Source of the DNA: Acidobacteriota bacterium
Lineage (GTDB): Bacteria > Pseudomonadota > Alphaproteobacteria > Caulobacterales > Hyphomonadaceae
Length of the DNA: 64,000 nt
Direction of reading: 5' to 3'
Assembly (NCBI GenBank): GCA_016712445.1
Contig: JADJRB010000001.1
Location: forward strand, 1,302,001 to 1,366,000
This document shows positions 51,462 through 60,189 of this stretch, piece by piece (the stretch's first letter is position 1; every line of letters begins with the position of its first letter). Under the pieces are notes generated by a model that had not been told where the DNA came from, did not search any database, and worked only from the letters and a program-made list of their open reading frames with translations. A program made the translations under genes and the position numbers.

Positions 51462-51899
51462 TCAGGCGGTGAGCGCGCTGCGCAGCTTCTTCAGCGTCTT
51501 GCGCAATGTGAGGAACTCGCTGAGCGTCAGCCCGCCCCTCGCGCCGACTTTCTCGGGGATGCAGGCCGCCTTCAGCTTCAAGGCGCGGCTTTTCGCCGTC
51601 AGCGCGATCAGTACCTGGCGCTCGTCTGCCTGGTTGCGCGTGCGCGTGACCAGGCCGGCCGTCTCGAGGCGCTTCAGCAGCGGCGTCAGTGTACCGGAAT
51701 CGAGAAAGAGGCGTTCGCCAAGCGTCCCGACCGTGACCCCGTCTTCTTCCCAGAGGCTGAGCATGGTCACGTATTGCGGATAGGTCAGGCCGATCTCGTC
51801 AAGCAGAGGCTTGTACAGCTTGGTCATCTGCAGGGACGCTGAGTACAAGGCAAAGCAAAGCTGGTTGTCGAGGAGAAGGGGATCTTCGGCAGCGGACAT
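51462..51899 (-). CDS. ohrR: MarR family peroxide-sensing repressor OhrR
   Basis: A 145-residue MarR-type winged-helix repressor. LDNQLCFALYSASLQMTKLY holds Cys15, the peroxide-sensing cysteine of OhrR. The DNA-binding part is TVGTLGERLFLDSGTLTPLLKRLETAGLV, with the wing TRNQADERQVLIALT. ATG 51899 is the family start; upstream in-frame sequence has no homology. It precedes ohr by 105 bases in the same direction and is divergent from truB. Confidence 0.94.
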   Translation of the reverse strand: MSAAEDPLLLDNQLCFALYSASLQMTKLYKPLLDEIGLTYPQYVTMLSLWEEDGVTVGTLGERLFLDSGTLTPLLKRLETAGLVTRTRNQADERQVLIALTAKSRALKLKAACIPEKVGARGGLTLSEFLTLRKTLKKLRSALTA

Positions 51900-52063
51900 G
51901 ACAGGCTCCAGGCGCATTGCTCGTAATATTGGGCCGGAATTGCGATGACGCAATGGAATTGCGCGCGCCTGCAGATGCGTGGATTGACGCCGCCCGTCTG
52001 CTGCGGATAAGGCAGCGCTCAATTGACCCGCCCCGGCGCGCGTTCGATCCGCCCGCCCGGACC

Positions 52064-53017
52064 ATGGAGAATGACTTGTCCCGCCAGAGAAAACGCAAGG
52101 GCGAGCCCGTCACGGGCTGGCTGAACCTGTTCAAGCCCGTCGAGATGACGTCCACGCAGGCCGTCGCCATCCTCAAACGGCTCTACAATGCCGAGAAGGT
52201 CGGCCATGGCGGCACGCTTGATCCGCTGGCGGACGGCATCCTGCCGATCGCCCTTGGCGAGGCGACGAAGACGGTCCAGTGGGCGATGGACGCCCACAAG
52301 GAATACGTCTTCACCATCCGCTGGGGCATCTCGACCGCCAGCCAGGATGCGGAAGGGGAGGCGGTCGCCACGTCCGATGTGCGCCCGGCCCGGGACGCGG
52401 TCGAAGCGGCCCTGAAGGCCTATGTCGGCACGATCCAGCAGGTCCCGCCGAAATATTCCGCCATCAAGGTCGCGGGCGAGCGCGCCTACGACCTTGCCCG
52501 TGGCGGCGAAGCCTTCGAGCTTGAATCGCGCGAAGTGGACGTCCACGCCGCCAAGGTCATCGGCATGCCGGACGCCGATCATTCGGTCATCCACGTCGTC
52601 TCCGGCAAGGGCTTCTATGTCCGCGCCCTCGCGCGCGATCTTGCAGCCGATCTTGGCGCTGAAGGCCATATCAGCCAGCTGCGCCGCACCCGGGTCGGCG
52701 CCTTCGACGCCGCCGGCGCGGTGTCCATCGCGGACCTGCAGGCCCTCGCCGACGACCGCGACGCGTTGCACGCCCACCTGAAGCCGCTGCACGCCGTTCT
52801 CAACGCGATGCCGCACCTTCAGGTCACGCCGAACGACGCCGGCAACCTGCGCCAGGGCCGCACGATCCTGCTTCTGCCGCATGTCATCGAGCGCTGGCAG
52901 GGTGAGCGCGCCGGCGAAGAAGACCGCCTCGCGCTCGCCCTCTCGGGTGACGATGCGATCGCCCTCGGCGAAGTGCGCGCCGGCCATTTCGAACCCGTTC
53001 GGGTGTTCGCCGTCTAG
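52064..53017 (+). CDS. truB: tRNA pseudouridine-55 synthase
   Basis: A 317-residue enzyme making pseudouridine 55 in the T loop. The catalytic Asp53 is in VGHGGTLDPLADGILPIALG. KTYLA-type variation appears as KEYVFTIRWGIST, and QVPPKYSAIKVAGERAYDLAR is the thumb-loop region. A PUA-like C-terminal part follows. The start is ATG 52064. The stop TAG is shared with the opposing dehydrogenase gene on CTAG (53014-53017). Confidence 0.96.
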   Translation: MENDLSRQRKRKGEPVTGWLNLFKPVEMTSTQAVAILKRLYNAEKVGHGGTLDPLADGILPIALGEATKTVQWAMDAHKEYVFTIRWGISTASQDAEGEAVATSDVRPARDAVEAALKAYVGTIQQVPPKYSAIKVAGERAYDLARGGEAFELESREVDVHAAKVIGMPDADHSVIHVVSGKGFYVRALARDLAADLGAEGHISQLRRTRVGAFDAAGAVSIADLQALADDRDALHAHLKPLHAVLNAMPHLQVTPNDAGNLRQGRTILLLPHVIERWQGERAGEEDRLALALSGDDAIALGEVRAGHFEPVRVFAV

Positions 53018-54054
53018 AGCGTCGCCATGTCGATGACGAAGCGGTATTTCACATCGCCTTTGACCACGCGGTCATAGGCGGGGTTCACGTCTTTCATGTC
53101 GATCAGTTCGATATCGCAGACGATCCCATGCTCAGCGCAAAAATCCAGCATCTCCTGAGTTTCTGCGATGCCGCCGATGCCGGAGCCGGCGACGCTGCGA
53201 CGGTTGGCGAGCAGGATGCCGCCGTGCATCGGCTCCAGCGGCTCGATCGCGCCGACGATCACCATCGTGCCGTTGCGCGCCAGCAGGCCGAGATAGGGAT
53301 TGAGGTCGTGCTTCACCGGCACGGTGTTGAGCAGGAAATCGAAACTGCCCCGGTGCGCCTTCATCTGTTCACGGTCATTCGAGACGAGCACGTCTGAGAC
53401 GCCAAGGCGGCGCGCGTCTTCACCCTTGGTGGGGGAGGTGGTGATCATCACCACTTCGCAGCCCATCGCTACCGCGAACTTGATGCCCATATGGCCGAGC
53501 CCGCCCAGCCCGATGACACCCACCTTGTCGCCTTTCGAGACGGCCCAGTGCTTCAGCGGCGACCAGCTGGTGATGCCGGCGCAGAGCAGGGGCGCGGCAG
53601 CGGCGGGGTCGAGCTTCTCCGAAATCTTCAGCACGAAAGCATCGCGCACGACGATCTGTTTCGAATAGCCGCCGAAGGTCGGTCCGCCGATTACCGGCTC
53701 GGTGCCGCCATAGGTGCCGACCGAGCCTTTCTCGCAATACTGCTCGTCGCCGTCATGACAGGCCGGGCATTTCAGGCAGGCATCCACGAGGCAGCCCACG
53801 CCGACCAGGTCGCCCACCTTGTGTTTCGTGACCTTTGGACCGATCGCGCTGACGCGCCCGACAATCTCGTGCCCCGGCACGAAGGGATATTTCGCCCGGC
53901 CCCATTCATTGCGCGCCGAATGGATGTCGCTATGGCAGATGCCGCAATGCGTGATGTCGATCAGCACGTCATCGGGCTGCAGGTCGCGCCGCGTGATCTC
54001 GAACGGCTTCAGCGGATCGGTGGGACCCTGAGTGGCATAGGCGGCGACTTGCAT
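53014..54054 (-). CDS. Zinc-dependent NAD(P)-dependent alcohol dehydrogenase (YahK/CAD type)
   Basis: A 346-residue medium-chain dehydrogenase. Catalytic zinc ligands are Cys37 (THCGICHSD) and His62-Glu63 (PGHEIVG). The structural zinc cysteines are in CLVDACLKCPACHDGDEQYC. The Rossmann motif is GVIGLGGLGHMGIKFAVAMG. It resembles the broad aldehyde reductases of the cinnamyl alcohol dehydrogenase group. It lies between truB and rpsO, which are normally adjacent. Confidence 0.93.
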   Translation of the reverse strand: MQVAAYATQGPTDPLKPFEITRRDLQPDDVLIDITHCGICHSDIHSARNEWGRAKYPFVPGHEIVGRVSAIGPKVTKHKVGDLVGVGCLVDACLKCPACHDGDEQYCEKGSVGTYGGTEPVIGGPTFGGYSKQIVVRDAFVLKISEKLDPAAAAPLLCAGITSWSPLKHWAVSKGDKVGVIGLGGLGHMGIKFAVAMGCEVVMITTSPTKGEDARRLGVSDVLVSNDREQMKAHRGSFDFLLNTVPVKHDLNPYLGLLARNGTMVIVGAIEPLEPMHGGILLANRRSVAGSGIGGIAETQEMLDFCAEHGIVCDIELIDMKDVNPAYDRVVKGDVKYRFVIDMATL

Positions 54055-54132
54055 GGCGGACTCTCCCTTGATTTTGAGGAGAGGGTTTCACCGGAACGGC
54101 GGTAAGTCCAGTGCGTCCGGCTTATCCGCCCA

Positions 54133-54150
54133 TCCCCGCCTTCGCGGGGA
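54133..54150. repeat. Short GC-rich palindrome (TCCCCGC-CTTC-GCGGGGA)
   Basis: A perfect 7-bp stem with a CTTC loop lies between the dehydrogenase start and the DUF2721 stop. Such CCCCGC-cttc-GCGGGG hairpins resemble intergenic repetitive palindromes seen in some alphaproteobacteria. With only one copy noticed here, repetitive status is inference. It may equally end the DUF2721 transcript. Confidence 0.4.
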
Positions 54151-54158
54151 AGAGCGGA

Positions 54159-54629
54159 CTATCTCGCAGCCTTGCCTGCCTCCAGCACTTCGCGCGTGAC
54201 CCTCAGATACCGGCTGGCGATGCGCACCTCGCGCAGGAACGAGACCAGCGCGACCGACAAAAACACCATCGAAGCCATGAACAGCAGGCTGACCGCCTGC
54301 GCCACCGGGATCGCCACCAGCTGGCCGGTGAACAGCAGGATGATGACGAGGCAGATCAGCAGCGCCGCCAGCGTCGACAGCGCAATCGCCCGGTGGATCT
54401 GCGCCATCCGCCGGTCGAGGATGCCAAGCTCGTTGATGTGGCGCGCGTGTACCGCGTCCGCCGCCCCGGCCAGTTCCGCCTCCAGCGCCCGCCAGCGGTC
54501 AACGACGCGGGCGAGCCGGTTCGCCATGACGTTCAGCAGCCCGCCAATGCCGGCCAGCGTGAACACCGGCGCGATGGCCAGCTGGATGATGTGGGCGATG
54601 TCGGAGGGGAGGGGCAGGGGCGTCATCAT
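54159..54629 (-). CDS. DUF2721 family membrane protein
   Basis: A 156-residue protein with three hydrophobic segments (about 12-35, 80-103, 108-132). The stretch between the first two, NRLARVVDRWRALEAELAGA then DRRMAQIHRAIALSTLAALL, has the charged RxxxVxDRxR-type helix of DUF2721. No function is known. Two adjacent ATGs (54629 and 54626) are possible starts; the ribosome site is weak. It is next to the alcohol dehydrogenase, both leftward, within the rightward translation block. Confidence 0.8.
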   Translation of the reverse strand: MMTPLPLPSDIAHIIQLAIAPVFTLAGIGGLLNVMANRLARVVDRWRALEAELAGAADAVHARHINELGILDRRMAQIHRAIALSTLAALLICLVIILLFTGQLVAIPVAQAVSLLFMASMVFLSVALVSFLREVRIASRYLRVTREVLEAGKAAR

Positions 54630-54870
54630 GGGAGTCCAGGGCGAATCCTGCCTGAGTTTACCCTGTTTGGCGCAGGAAACATCCCAAGCCCTTCCCATTC
54701 CCCCCCATTTGAGTCATAAGCCCGTTTTTGGGGCGGAGGCTTGCCTGCTGACCCTGCTGGACGACATCCCGGCTGTGGCCAACTCGATAAGGCCCGATCC
54801 CAAAAAACCCCGCCAATTCAGGCGATTAGTGAACCCAGCGCCTGCGGGCGCCTAACCAGAAGGCTATCCG

Positions 54871-55140
54871 ATGTCGATTACCGCTGAAAAGAAGCAAGAG
54901 CTCATCAAGAAGTTCGCCACGAAACCGGGCGACACGGGCTCGCCGGAAGTGCAGGTCGCGATCCTCACCTATCGCATCAACAACCTGACCGACCACTTCA
55001 AGGACAACAAGAAAGACAACCATTCCCGCCGGGGCCTGCTGACCATGGTCGCCACCCGCCGGAAGCTCCTTGATTACGTCAAGGGCAAGGATGAGGCACG
55101 TTACACGAAGCTCATCACGGAACTCGGCATCCGCCGCTAG
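54871..55140 (+). CDS. rpsO: 30S ribosomal protein S15
   Basis: An 89-residue S15, with ITAEKKQELIKKFATKPGDTGSPEVQVAILTYRI, HFKDNKKDNHSRRGLL and RRKLLDYVK blocks complete (regions about 3-37, 43-58, 64-72). It binds 16S rRNA at the central domain. A small hairpin, GCGCC-TGCG-GGCGC, lies at 54838-54851 in the leader; S15 autoregulation through it is only a possibility. A terminator separates it from pnp. Confidence 0.98.
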   Translation: MSITAEKKQELIKKFATKPGDTGSPEVQVAILTYRINNLTDHFKDNKKDNHSRRGLLTMVATRRKLLDYVKGKDEARYTKLITELGIRR

Positions 55141-55149
55141 GTCGAAAAC

Positions 55150-55185
55150 AAGCCCGCCGGGCAATAGGGCCGCGGCGGGCTTTTC
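55150..55185 (+). terminator. Intrinsic terminator between rpsO and pnp
   Basis: AAGCCCGCCG (55150-55159) pairs with CGGCGGGCTT (55173-55182), followed by TTC. It lies 9 bases after the rpsO stop. Some read-through into pnp is common in other bacteria. Confidence 0.85.
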
Positions 55186-55206
55186 GTATGTGAAAGAAAG
55201 ACAGAC

Positions 55207-57336
55207 ATGTTCAATACGCAATCCGTGTCGCTGGAATGGGCCGGCCGCACACTCACCATCGAGACGGGCCATGTGGCGCGTCAGGCCGATGGCGCCGTCA
55301 TGGTCACCTATGGCGAAACCTCGGTCCTCGCGACTGCCGTCTATGCAAAGTCGGCCAAGCCGGGTCAGGACTTCTTCCCGCTGACCGTCAACTACCAGGA
55401 AAAATACTTCGCATCGGGCCGCATCCCCGGTGGCTTCTTCAAGCGTGAAGGCCGCCCGACCGAGAAAGAGACGCTGACCTCGCGCCTCATCGACCGCCCG
55501 ATCCGCCCGCTGTTCGTCAAGGGGTTCAAGAACGAAGTCCAGGTCGTCGTCACCGTCCTCTCGTATGACCTCGAGAACGATGCGGACATCGTCGGCATGA
55601 TCGGCGCCTCCGCCGCGCTCGTGCTCTCCGGCGCGCCGTTCATGGGCCCGATCGGCGCTGCCCGCGTCGGCTATATCGACGGCAAGTACGTCATCAACCC
55701 GACCATCGCCGAAACCGAAGACTCCGATCTCGACCTCGTCCTCGCCGGCACCGCCGACGCCGTGATGATGGTGGAATCGGAAGCCTACGAACTTTCCGAA
55801 GACGTCATGCTCGGCGCCGTTGTCGCCGGCCACGACGCCATGCAGCCCGTGATCAACGCGATCATCGAACTCGCCGAGAAAGCCGCGAAGGAGCCGTTCG
55901 AATTCGCAGCGGAAGACAACTCCGCCGCCGTTGCCGCCATCGAGAAGATCGTCGGCAAGGACCTGTCGAAGGCTTACAAGATCACCGCCAAGGGCGAGCG
56001 CTATGCCGCCGTCGGCGAAGCCCGCGACAAGGCGAAAGCCGCCCTCGTCGGCACCGAGGAAGCCCCCGGCGAAATGTCGGGCGAGCTGTTCAAGGCCGCC
56101 TTCAAGGAAGCCGAAGCCTCGGTCGTGCGCGGCGACATCCTGAAAACGGGTGAGCGCATCGACGGCCGCAAGCTCGACCAGATCCGTCCGATCGTTTCGG
56201 AAGCAGGTTTCCTGCCCCGCACGCACGGCTCGGCCCTGTTCACGCGCGGCGAAACGCAGGCCATCTGCGTCACCACGCTGGGTACGTCCGACGACGAACA
56301 ATACATCGACGGTCTCGACGGCACGCACAAACAGAAGTTCATGCTGCACTACAACTTCCCGCCCTATTCGGTCGGTGAAACCGGCCGCATGGGCGGCGCT
56401 GGCCGCCGCGAAATCGGCCACGGCAAGCTCGCCTGGCGCGCGCTGCAGGCTGTCCTGCCGAAGCACGAGGATTTTCCGTACACGATCCGTCTGGTCTCCG
56501 AGATCACCGAGTCCAACGGCTCGTCCTCGATGGCCACGGTCTGCGGTTGCTCGCTGGCCATGATGGATGCCGGCGTGCCGATCACGCGCCCGGTCTCCGG
56601 TATCGCGATGGGTCTCATCCTGGAAGGCAAGGATTTCGCCGTCCTCTCCGACATCCTGGGTGACGAAGACCACCTCGGCGACATGGACTTCAAGGTCGCA
56701 GGTACTGCCAACGGCATCACCTCGCTCCAGATGGACATCAAGGTTGCCGGCATCACCCGCGAAATCATGGGCAAGGCCCTCGCGCAGGCGAAAGGCGGCC
56801 GTGAGCACATCCTCGGCGAAATGGCGAAAGCCCTCACCGCTTCGCGCGGCAAGCTCGCTGACACCGCCCCGCAAATGGAAATCATGAAAGTCCCGGTCGA
56901 CAAGATCCGTGACGTCATCGGTTCCGGCGGCAAGGTCATCCGCGGCATCGTCGACGAGACGGGCGCCAAGGTGAACATCGAGGACGACGGCACGGTCCAG
57001 ATCTCTGCGCTCGACCGCAAGTCGATCGATGCCGCGATCAAGATGATCAAGGGCATCACGGCGGAAGCCGAAGTCGGCGAGATCTACGAAGGCAAGGTCG
57101 TGTCGATGAAAGACTTCGGCATCTTCGTGAACTTCTTCGGTCCCAAGGACGGCCTCGTCCACGTCTCGCAGATGGCCAACAAGCGCATCGGCCATCCGAA
57201 AGAGATGGTGAAGGAAGGCGACAAGGTCTGGGTCAAGCTGATGGGCTTCGACGAGCGCGGCAAGGTCCGCCTCTCGATGAAGGTCGTCGACCAGGAGACC
57301 GGCAAGGAAATCGAAGGCGCCGACGCCGGCGAATAA
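55207..57336 (+). CDS. pnp: Polyribonucleotide nucleotidyltransferase (PNPase)
   Basis: A 709-residue phosphorolytic 3'-5' exoribonuclease of the degradosome. Two RNase PH domains (about 1-145 and 300-520) flank a helical linker; the second holds GRREIGHGKLAWRAL and the catalytic DILGDEDHLGDMDFKVAG. A KH domain (VDKIRDVIGSGGKVIRGIVDE) and S1 domain (GEIYEGKVVSMKDFGIFVNF) close it. It follows rpsO, the standard order. Confidence 0.98.
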   Translation: MFNTQSVSLEWAGRTLTIETGHVARQADGAVMVTYGETSVLATAVYAKSAKPGQDFFPLTVNYQEKYFASGRIPGGFFKREGRPTEKETLTSRLIDRPIRPLFVKGFKNEVQVVVTVLSYDLENDADIVGMIGASAALVLSGAPFMGPIGAARVGYIDGKYVINPTIAETEDSDLDLVLAGTADAVMMVESEAYELSEDVMLGAVVAGHDAMQPVINAIIELAEKAAKEPFEFAAEDNSAAVAAIEKIVGKDLSKAYKITAKGERYAAVGEARDKAKAALVGTEEAPGEMSGELFKAAFKEAEASVVRGDILKTGERIDGRKLDQIRPIVSEAGFLPRTHGSALFTRGETQAICVTTLGTSDDEQYIDGLDGTHKQKFMLHYNFPPYSVGETGRMGGAGRREIGHGKLAWRALQAVLPKHEDFPYTIRLVSEITESNGSSSMATVCGCSLAMMDAGVPITRPVSGIAMGLILEGKDFAVLSDILGDEDHLGDMDFKVAGTANGITSLQMDIKVAGITREIMGKALAQAKGGREHILGEMAKALTASRGKLADTAPQMEIMKVPVDKIRDVIGSGGKVIRGIVDETGAKVNIEDDGTVQISALDRKSIDAAIKMIKGITAEAEVGEIYEGKVVSMKDFGIFVNFFGPKDGLVHVSQMANKRIGHPKEMVKEGDKVWVKLMGFDERGKVRLSMKVVDQETGKEIEGADAGE

Positions 57337-57360
57337 GGTTCCTGCCAGCAGGCAATCGGA

Positions 57361-57392
57361 AGGGGCCGCTCCTTGCAGGGCGGCCCTTTTTC
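57361..57392 (+). terminator. Intrinsic terminator after pnp
   Basis: GGGCCGC (57363-57369) pairs with GCGGCCC (57380-57386), with extra flanking pairs, followed by TTTTT. It lies 26 bases after the pnp stop and closes the translation block. Confidence 0.85.
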
Positions 57393-57426
57393 ATGGAAAC
57401 CGGGTTTCCGGCAAAGGGGCACGTCG

Positions 57427-58119
57427 ATGACCAAACGCAAATCCTTCCTCATCGCGATGTCCGGCGGCTCCGGCTCCGGCAAGTCGACGCTGGCGATCGC
57501 GCTGCTCAAGCGTCTCGGTCCCGGCCAGGCCGTGATGTTCGGGGAGGACGCCTACTACCACCCGATGAGCTTCTACGGCGCGCCGAAGAACGAGGAGGAG
57601 CGCCACGCGCTCGTCGCCGGCATCAACTATGACGACCCGAAATCAAAGGAAGTCGACCACCTGGTCTCCGATCTGCGCGCTCTCAAGGCCGGCGAGACCA
57701 TCGAGCAGCCGATCTATGACTACGAAAAGCATGACCGCTCGAAGAAGACGCGCCGCATCGAGTCCGCCCCCGTGCTCATCCTCGAAGGCATCCACGCGCT
57801 GTCGATGCCGAAGATCCGCAACTTCATCGACCTGTCGGTCTATGTCGACACGCCGGACGACCTGCGCCTTGCGCGCCGTATCCGGCGCGACGTGATCGAA
57901 CGCGGCCGCACGGTGGATTCCGTCCTCCTGCAATACATGTCGACCGTGCGCGCGGCCCACTACCGGTTCACCTATCCGGCCATGTTCGAGGCCGACCTCG
58001 TGATTGCTGACGAGGGCCTGCCGGCCTACGGCGATACGACGCCCTCAGGCGAGGCAATCGAGCGGATGATGGCGCCCGTCCTGGCACGCCTGCAGACCGC
58101 CGGGGTCATGCCCGCCTAG
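57427..58119 (+). CDS. Uridine kinase-like P-loop kinase
   Basis: A 230-residue nucleoside-kinase-fold protein. Walker A is AMSGGSGSGKSTLAIALLKR. FGEDAYYHPMSFYG and NYDDPKSKEVDHLVSDLRAL mirror the uridine kinase substrate loop, with IYDYEKHDRSKKT, then LILEGIHAL (Walker B region), RRIRRDVIERGRTVDSVL and QYMSTVRAAHYRF. It probably phosphorylates uridine or cytidine, or a related compound. AAAGGGG lies nine bases before the ATG. Its TAG overlaps the stop of the ZIP gene on CTAG. Confidence 0.88.
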   Translation: MTKRKSFLIAMSGGSGSGKSTLAIALLKRLGPGQAVMFGEDAYYHPMSFYGAPKNEEERHALVAGINYDDPKSKEVDHLVSDLRALKAGETIEQPIYDYEKHDRSKKTRRIESAPVLILEGIHALSMPKIRNFIDLSVYVDTPDDLRLARRIRRDVIERGRTVDSVLLQYMSTVRAAHYRFTYPAMFEADLVIADEGLPAYGDTTPSGEAIERMMAPVLARLQTAGVMPA

Positions 58120-58820
58120 GCGCCGAGCCCCTCGCTTAGGATCAGCGCCAGCAGGAAGCCAAGACAAGTCGCAATGCCCGAAAGGTGGCGGTCTTCCTTG
58201 AACGCCTTCGGAAACACTTCGGTCGCGAGCGAGGCGATCACGGCGCCCGCCGCGAAGCAGCGGACGGCCGCCAGCGCCGGCGGCGGCGCGTTTTCGAACA
58301 GCAGGTTGCCAGCGACCGCCGATCCGCCGAGCAGCGCCGCGGTGCCAGCCCACAGGGCGAGGGCGCCGGCCTTCGACATGCCGCCCTTGACCATTTCCCG
58401 CGCGCCGCCTGCTGCCTCCGGCAAGTTCGACAGCAGGATCGATCCGGCCAGTGCGGCGACGGCCAGCGCATCGGCCCCGATCAGCGCCACGCCAAGCGCC
58501 AGGTTCTCCGGCAACCCGTCCAGCGTGATCGCCGCCAGCAATCCGCCGCCCTTGTCGCTGCCCCAGTGTTCATCGACGAGATAGTCGATGCCTGTGAACA
58601 CCGCGGCGCCGATGAGCGTCCACAGTGCGGCCGTCGCCAGCGAGGCCTCATCGATGGAAGGCTGGATCAGTTCGGTGACGACCGACAGGATCAGCGCTCC
58701 GCCCGCCAGCGCGATCAGGAACCCTTCCAGCTGGTCCGGAAGTTTGCCGAACGCGCCCCAGAGCGCCCCGGCGATCAGGGCGCCGGACACGACGGCAACA
58801 ACAATCGAGAGGGTCAGCAT
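58116..58820 (-). CDS. ZIP family metal transporter
   Basis: A 234-residue membrane protein with about eight hydrophobic segments. Helix IV reads LAAITLDGLPENLALGVAL, where the DGxPEN pattern replaces the HNxPEG of many ZIPs, and a later helix has LSNLPEAAGGAREM. ZIP proteins import zinc or other divalent metals. The altered metal-site residues leave specificity open. It is divergent from the CAP-domain gene and convergent with the uridine-kinase-like gene. Confidence 0.85.
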   Translation of the reverse strand: MLTLSIVVAVVSGALIAGALWGAFGKLPDQLEGFLIALAGGALILSVVTELIQPSIDEASLATAALWTLIGAAVFTGIDYLVDEHWGSDKGGGLLAAITLDGLPENLALGVALIGADALAVAALAGSILLSNLPEAAGGAREMVKGGMSKAGALALWAGTAALLGGSAVAGNLLFENAPPPALAAVRCFAAGAVIASLATEVFPKAFKEDRHLSGIATCLGFLLALILSEGLGA

Positions 58821-58894
58821 GTCCGTCTCCGGAGGTTCGGGCCTGTGCGCTTGGCCTCTGTCGGCGCCTCGCCGACCGGGCTATTCTCGCGGAT

Positions 58895-59725
58895 GTGGAA
58901 CGCCTGATTGCCCTGATCGGTTGCCTCCTCGCGCTCGCCGCCCCGGCGTTCGCGCAGGTCTGCGATGCGGGCTTGGCCGGTCGCCCCGCGGATGTGGCGG
59001 GCTATGTCGGCCGCGCCAGCGCCTGCCTTGAGGCGCCGCCGGAGGGCTTCGAGTTCGATGCCGGCATGGAGGCAGGCTTCCTCGCCCGCGTGAACGCCGA
59101 ACGCCGCGCCGCCGGCCTGCCGCCCGTCGCGCTGCGCCCCGAGCTTCGCCCCGCGGCGCGCTTCCACAGCCTCGACATGGCGGTCAACAGCTTCTTCGGC
59201 CATGAGGGCCCGGACGGACGCTCGGGCGATGACCGTATCGCCGCGCTCGACCGCACGGCGCTGGCCGACTTTTCCGCCGAGAATGTCGCGACCGTTTCGA
59301 AGACGCCGGGTCGTATCGACCCGGACTTTGCCCTGCGCCGCCTGCACGAAAATCTCATGGACAGCCCCGGTCACCGCGAGAACATCCTGCACCCGAAAGC
59401 GACGCACGTCGCCTTCGGGGTCGTTCGCACACGGAGCGGTGTTTGGGTGACGCAGCTTTTCCTGCGCCTCTCCGGTACGCTGCCGGAAGCAGCCCCGCTC
59501 CGCCTGTCGGGCACTTCGCGCCTGCGCGCGCCGCGCGGCCTCGAAGGCTGGAAGTTCGTGCGCTTCGATCTCGTCAATGGTGACGGACTCGAGATTCCGG
59601 CCGTGAACCTTACTGGTGTGAAGGGCGATGCCCGCCTCGCCGCCTATGCCACACAGCCGGGCGAGGATGCACTGTCCTTCTACTGGATCCGCTTCCTCGG
59701 CCCCGCCGTCACCGTCACCCCCTGA
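58895..59725 (+). CDS. Secreted CAP/SCP domain protein
   Basis: A 276-residue exported protein from a GTG start. The signal peptide is MERLIALIGCLLALAAPAFA. The CAP domain (about 60-190) has FLARVNAERRAAGLPPVAL, ARFHSLDMAVNSFFGHEGPD, SAENVA, and LMDSPGHRENILHPKATHVAFGV, with the two cavity histidines and glutamates. A beta-type C-terminal part follows. Bacterial CAP proteins have no general assigned activity. GFA-domain gene stop lies 5 bases beyond its own stop, on the other strand. Confidence 0.9.
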   Translation: MERLIALIGCLLALAAPAFAQVCDAGLAGRPADVAGYVGRASACLEAPPEGFEFDAGMEAGFLARVNAERRAAGLPPVALRPELRPAARFHSLDMAVNSFFGHEGPDGRSGDDRIAALDRTALADFSAENVATVSKTPGRIDPDFALRRLHENLMDSPGHRENILHPKATHVAFGVVRTRSGVWVTQLFLRLSGTLPEAAPLRLSGTSRLRAPRGLEGWKFVRFDLVNGDGLEIPAVNLTGVKGDARLAAYATQPGEDALSFYWIRFLGPAVTVTP

Positions 59726-59730
59726 GGCGC

Positions 59731-60189
59731 TCAGTCCCGTTTCTTCAGCAGGTCGAGGCCCGGCCGCCGTGCCGCGCTCTCGGAGGTTGAGCGCTGCACG
59801 TCCCCGGTCACCTGTGCCCAGTCCAGCTTGCGGTCTTCGTACACGGAGAATCCCGGCGCCGGCATCGGCGTGCCCGCAAAGGCGCCCAGCGGCACCGCCG
59901 TAACGCCCGGCCAGTCCTCGATCGTGTAGGCGACCGTTGATCCGCAGTCGGGGCAGAAGCGATAAGTGACGCGGTGGCCGCTGTCCGCCGTGCGTTCCCA
60001 CACCTTCCACGTGCCCCGCAGGTCCACGTCGGCATCCGCCCAGCGCGCCTGCGCCGCGAAGGCGCTGCCGCTGCGCTTCTGGCATTCGAGACAATGGCAC
60101 ACTGACACGCGCACCGGCTCTCCCCGGCACGCCGCCGTCAGCTGGCCGCAGCGACAGGACGCCATGCGGATGAGAGGGGCGTCACTCAT
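59731..60189 (-). CDS. GFA family protein (glutathione-dependent formaldehyde-activating-like fold)
   Basis: A 152-residue zinc-binding protein. Ligand cysteines are in ASCRCGQL, CHCLECQKRSGSAF and RFCPDCGSTVAY, the full GFA/Mss4-like pattern. True formaldehyde-activating function is doubtful for most members. Its ATG overlaps the 3' end of the upstream lipoprotein gene by 8 bases (ATGAGTGA), so the two are coupled. Confidence 0.92.
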   Translation of the reverse strand: MSDAPLIRMASCRCGQLTAACRGEPVRVSVCHCLECQKRSGSAFAAQARWADADVDLRGTWKVWERTADSGHRVTYRFCPDCGSTVAYTIEDWPGVTAVPLGAFAGTPMPAPGFSVYEDRKLDWAQVTGDVQRSTSESAARRPGLDLLKKRD

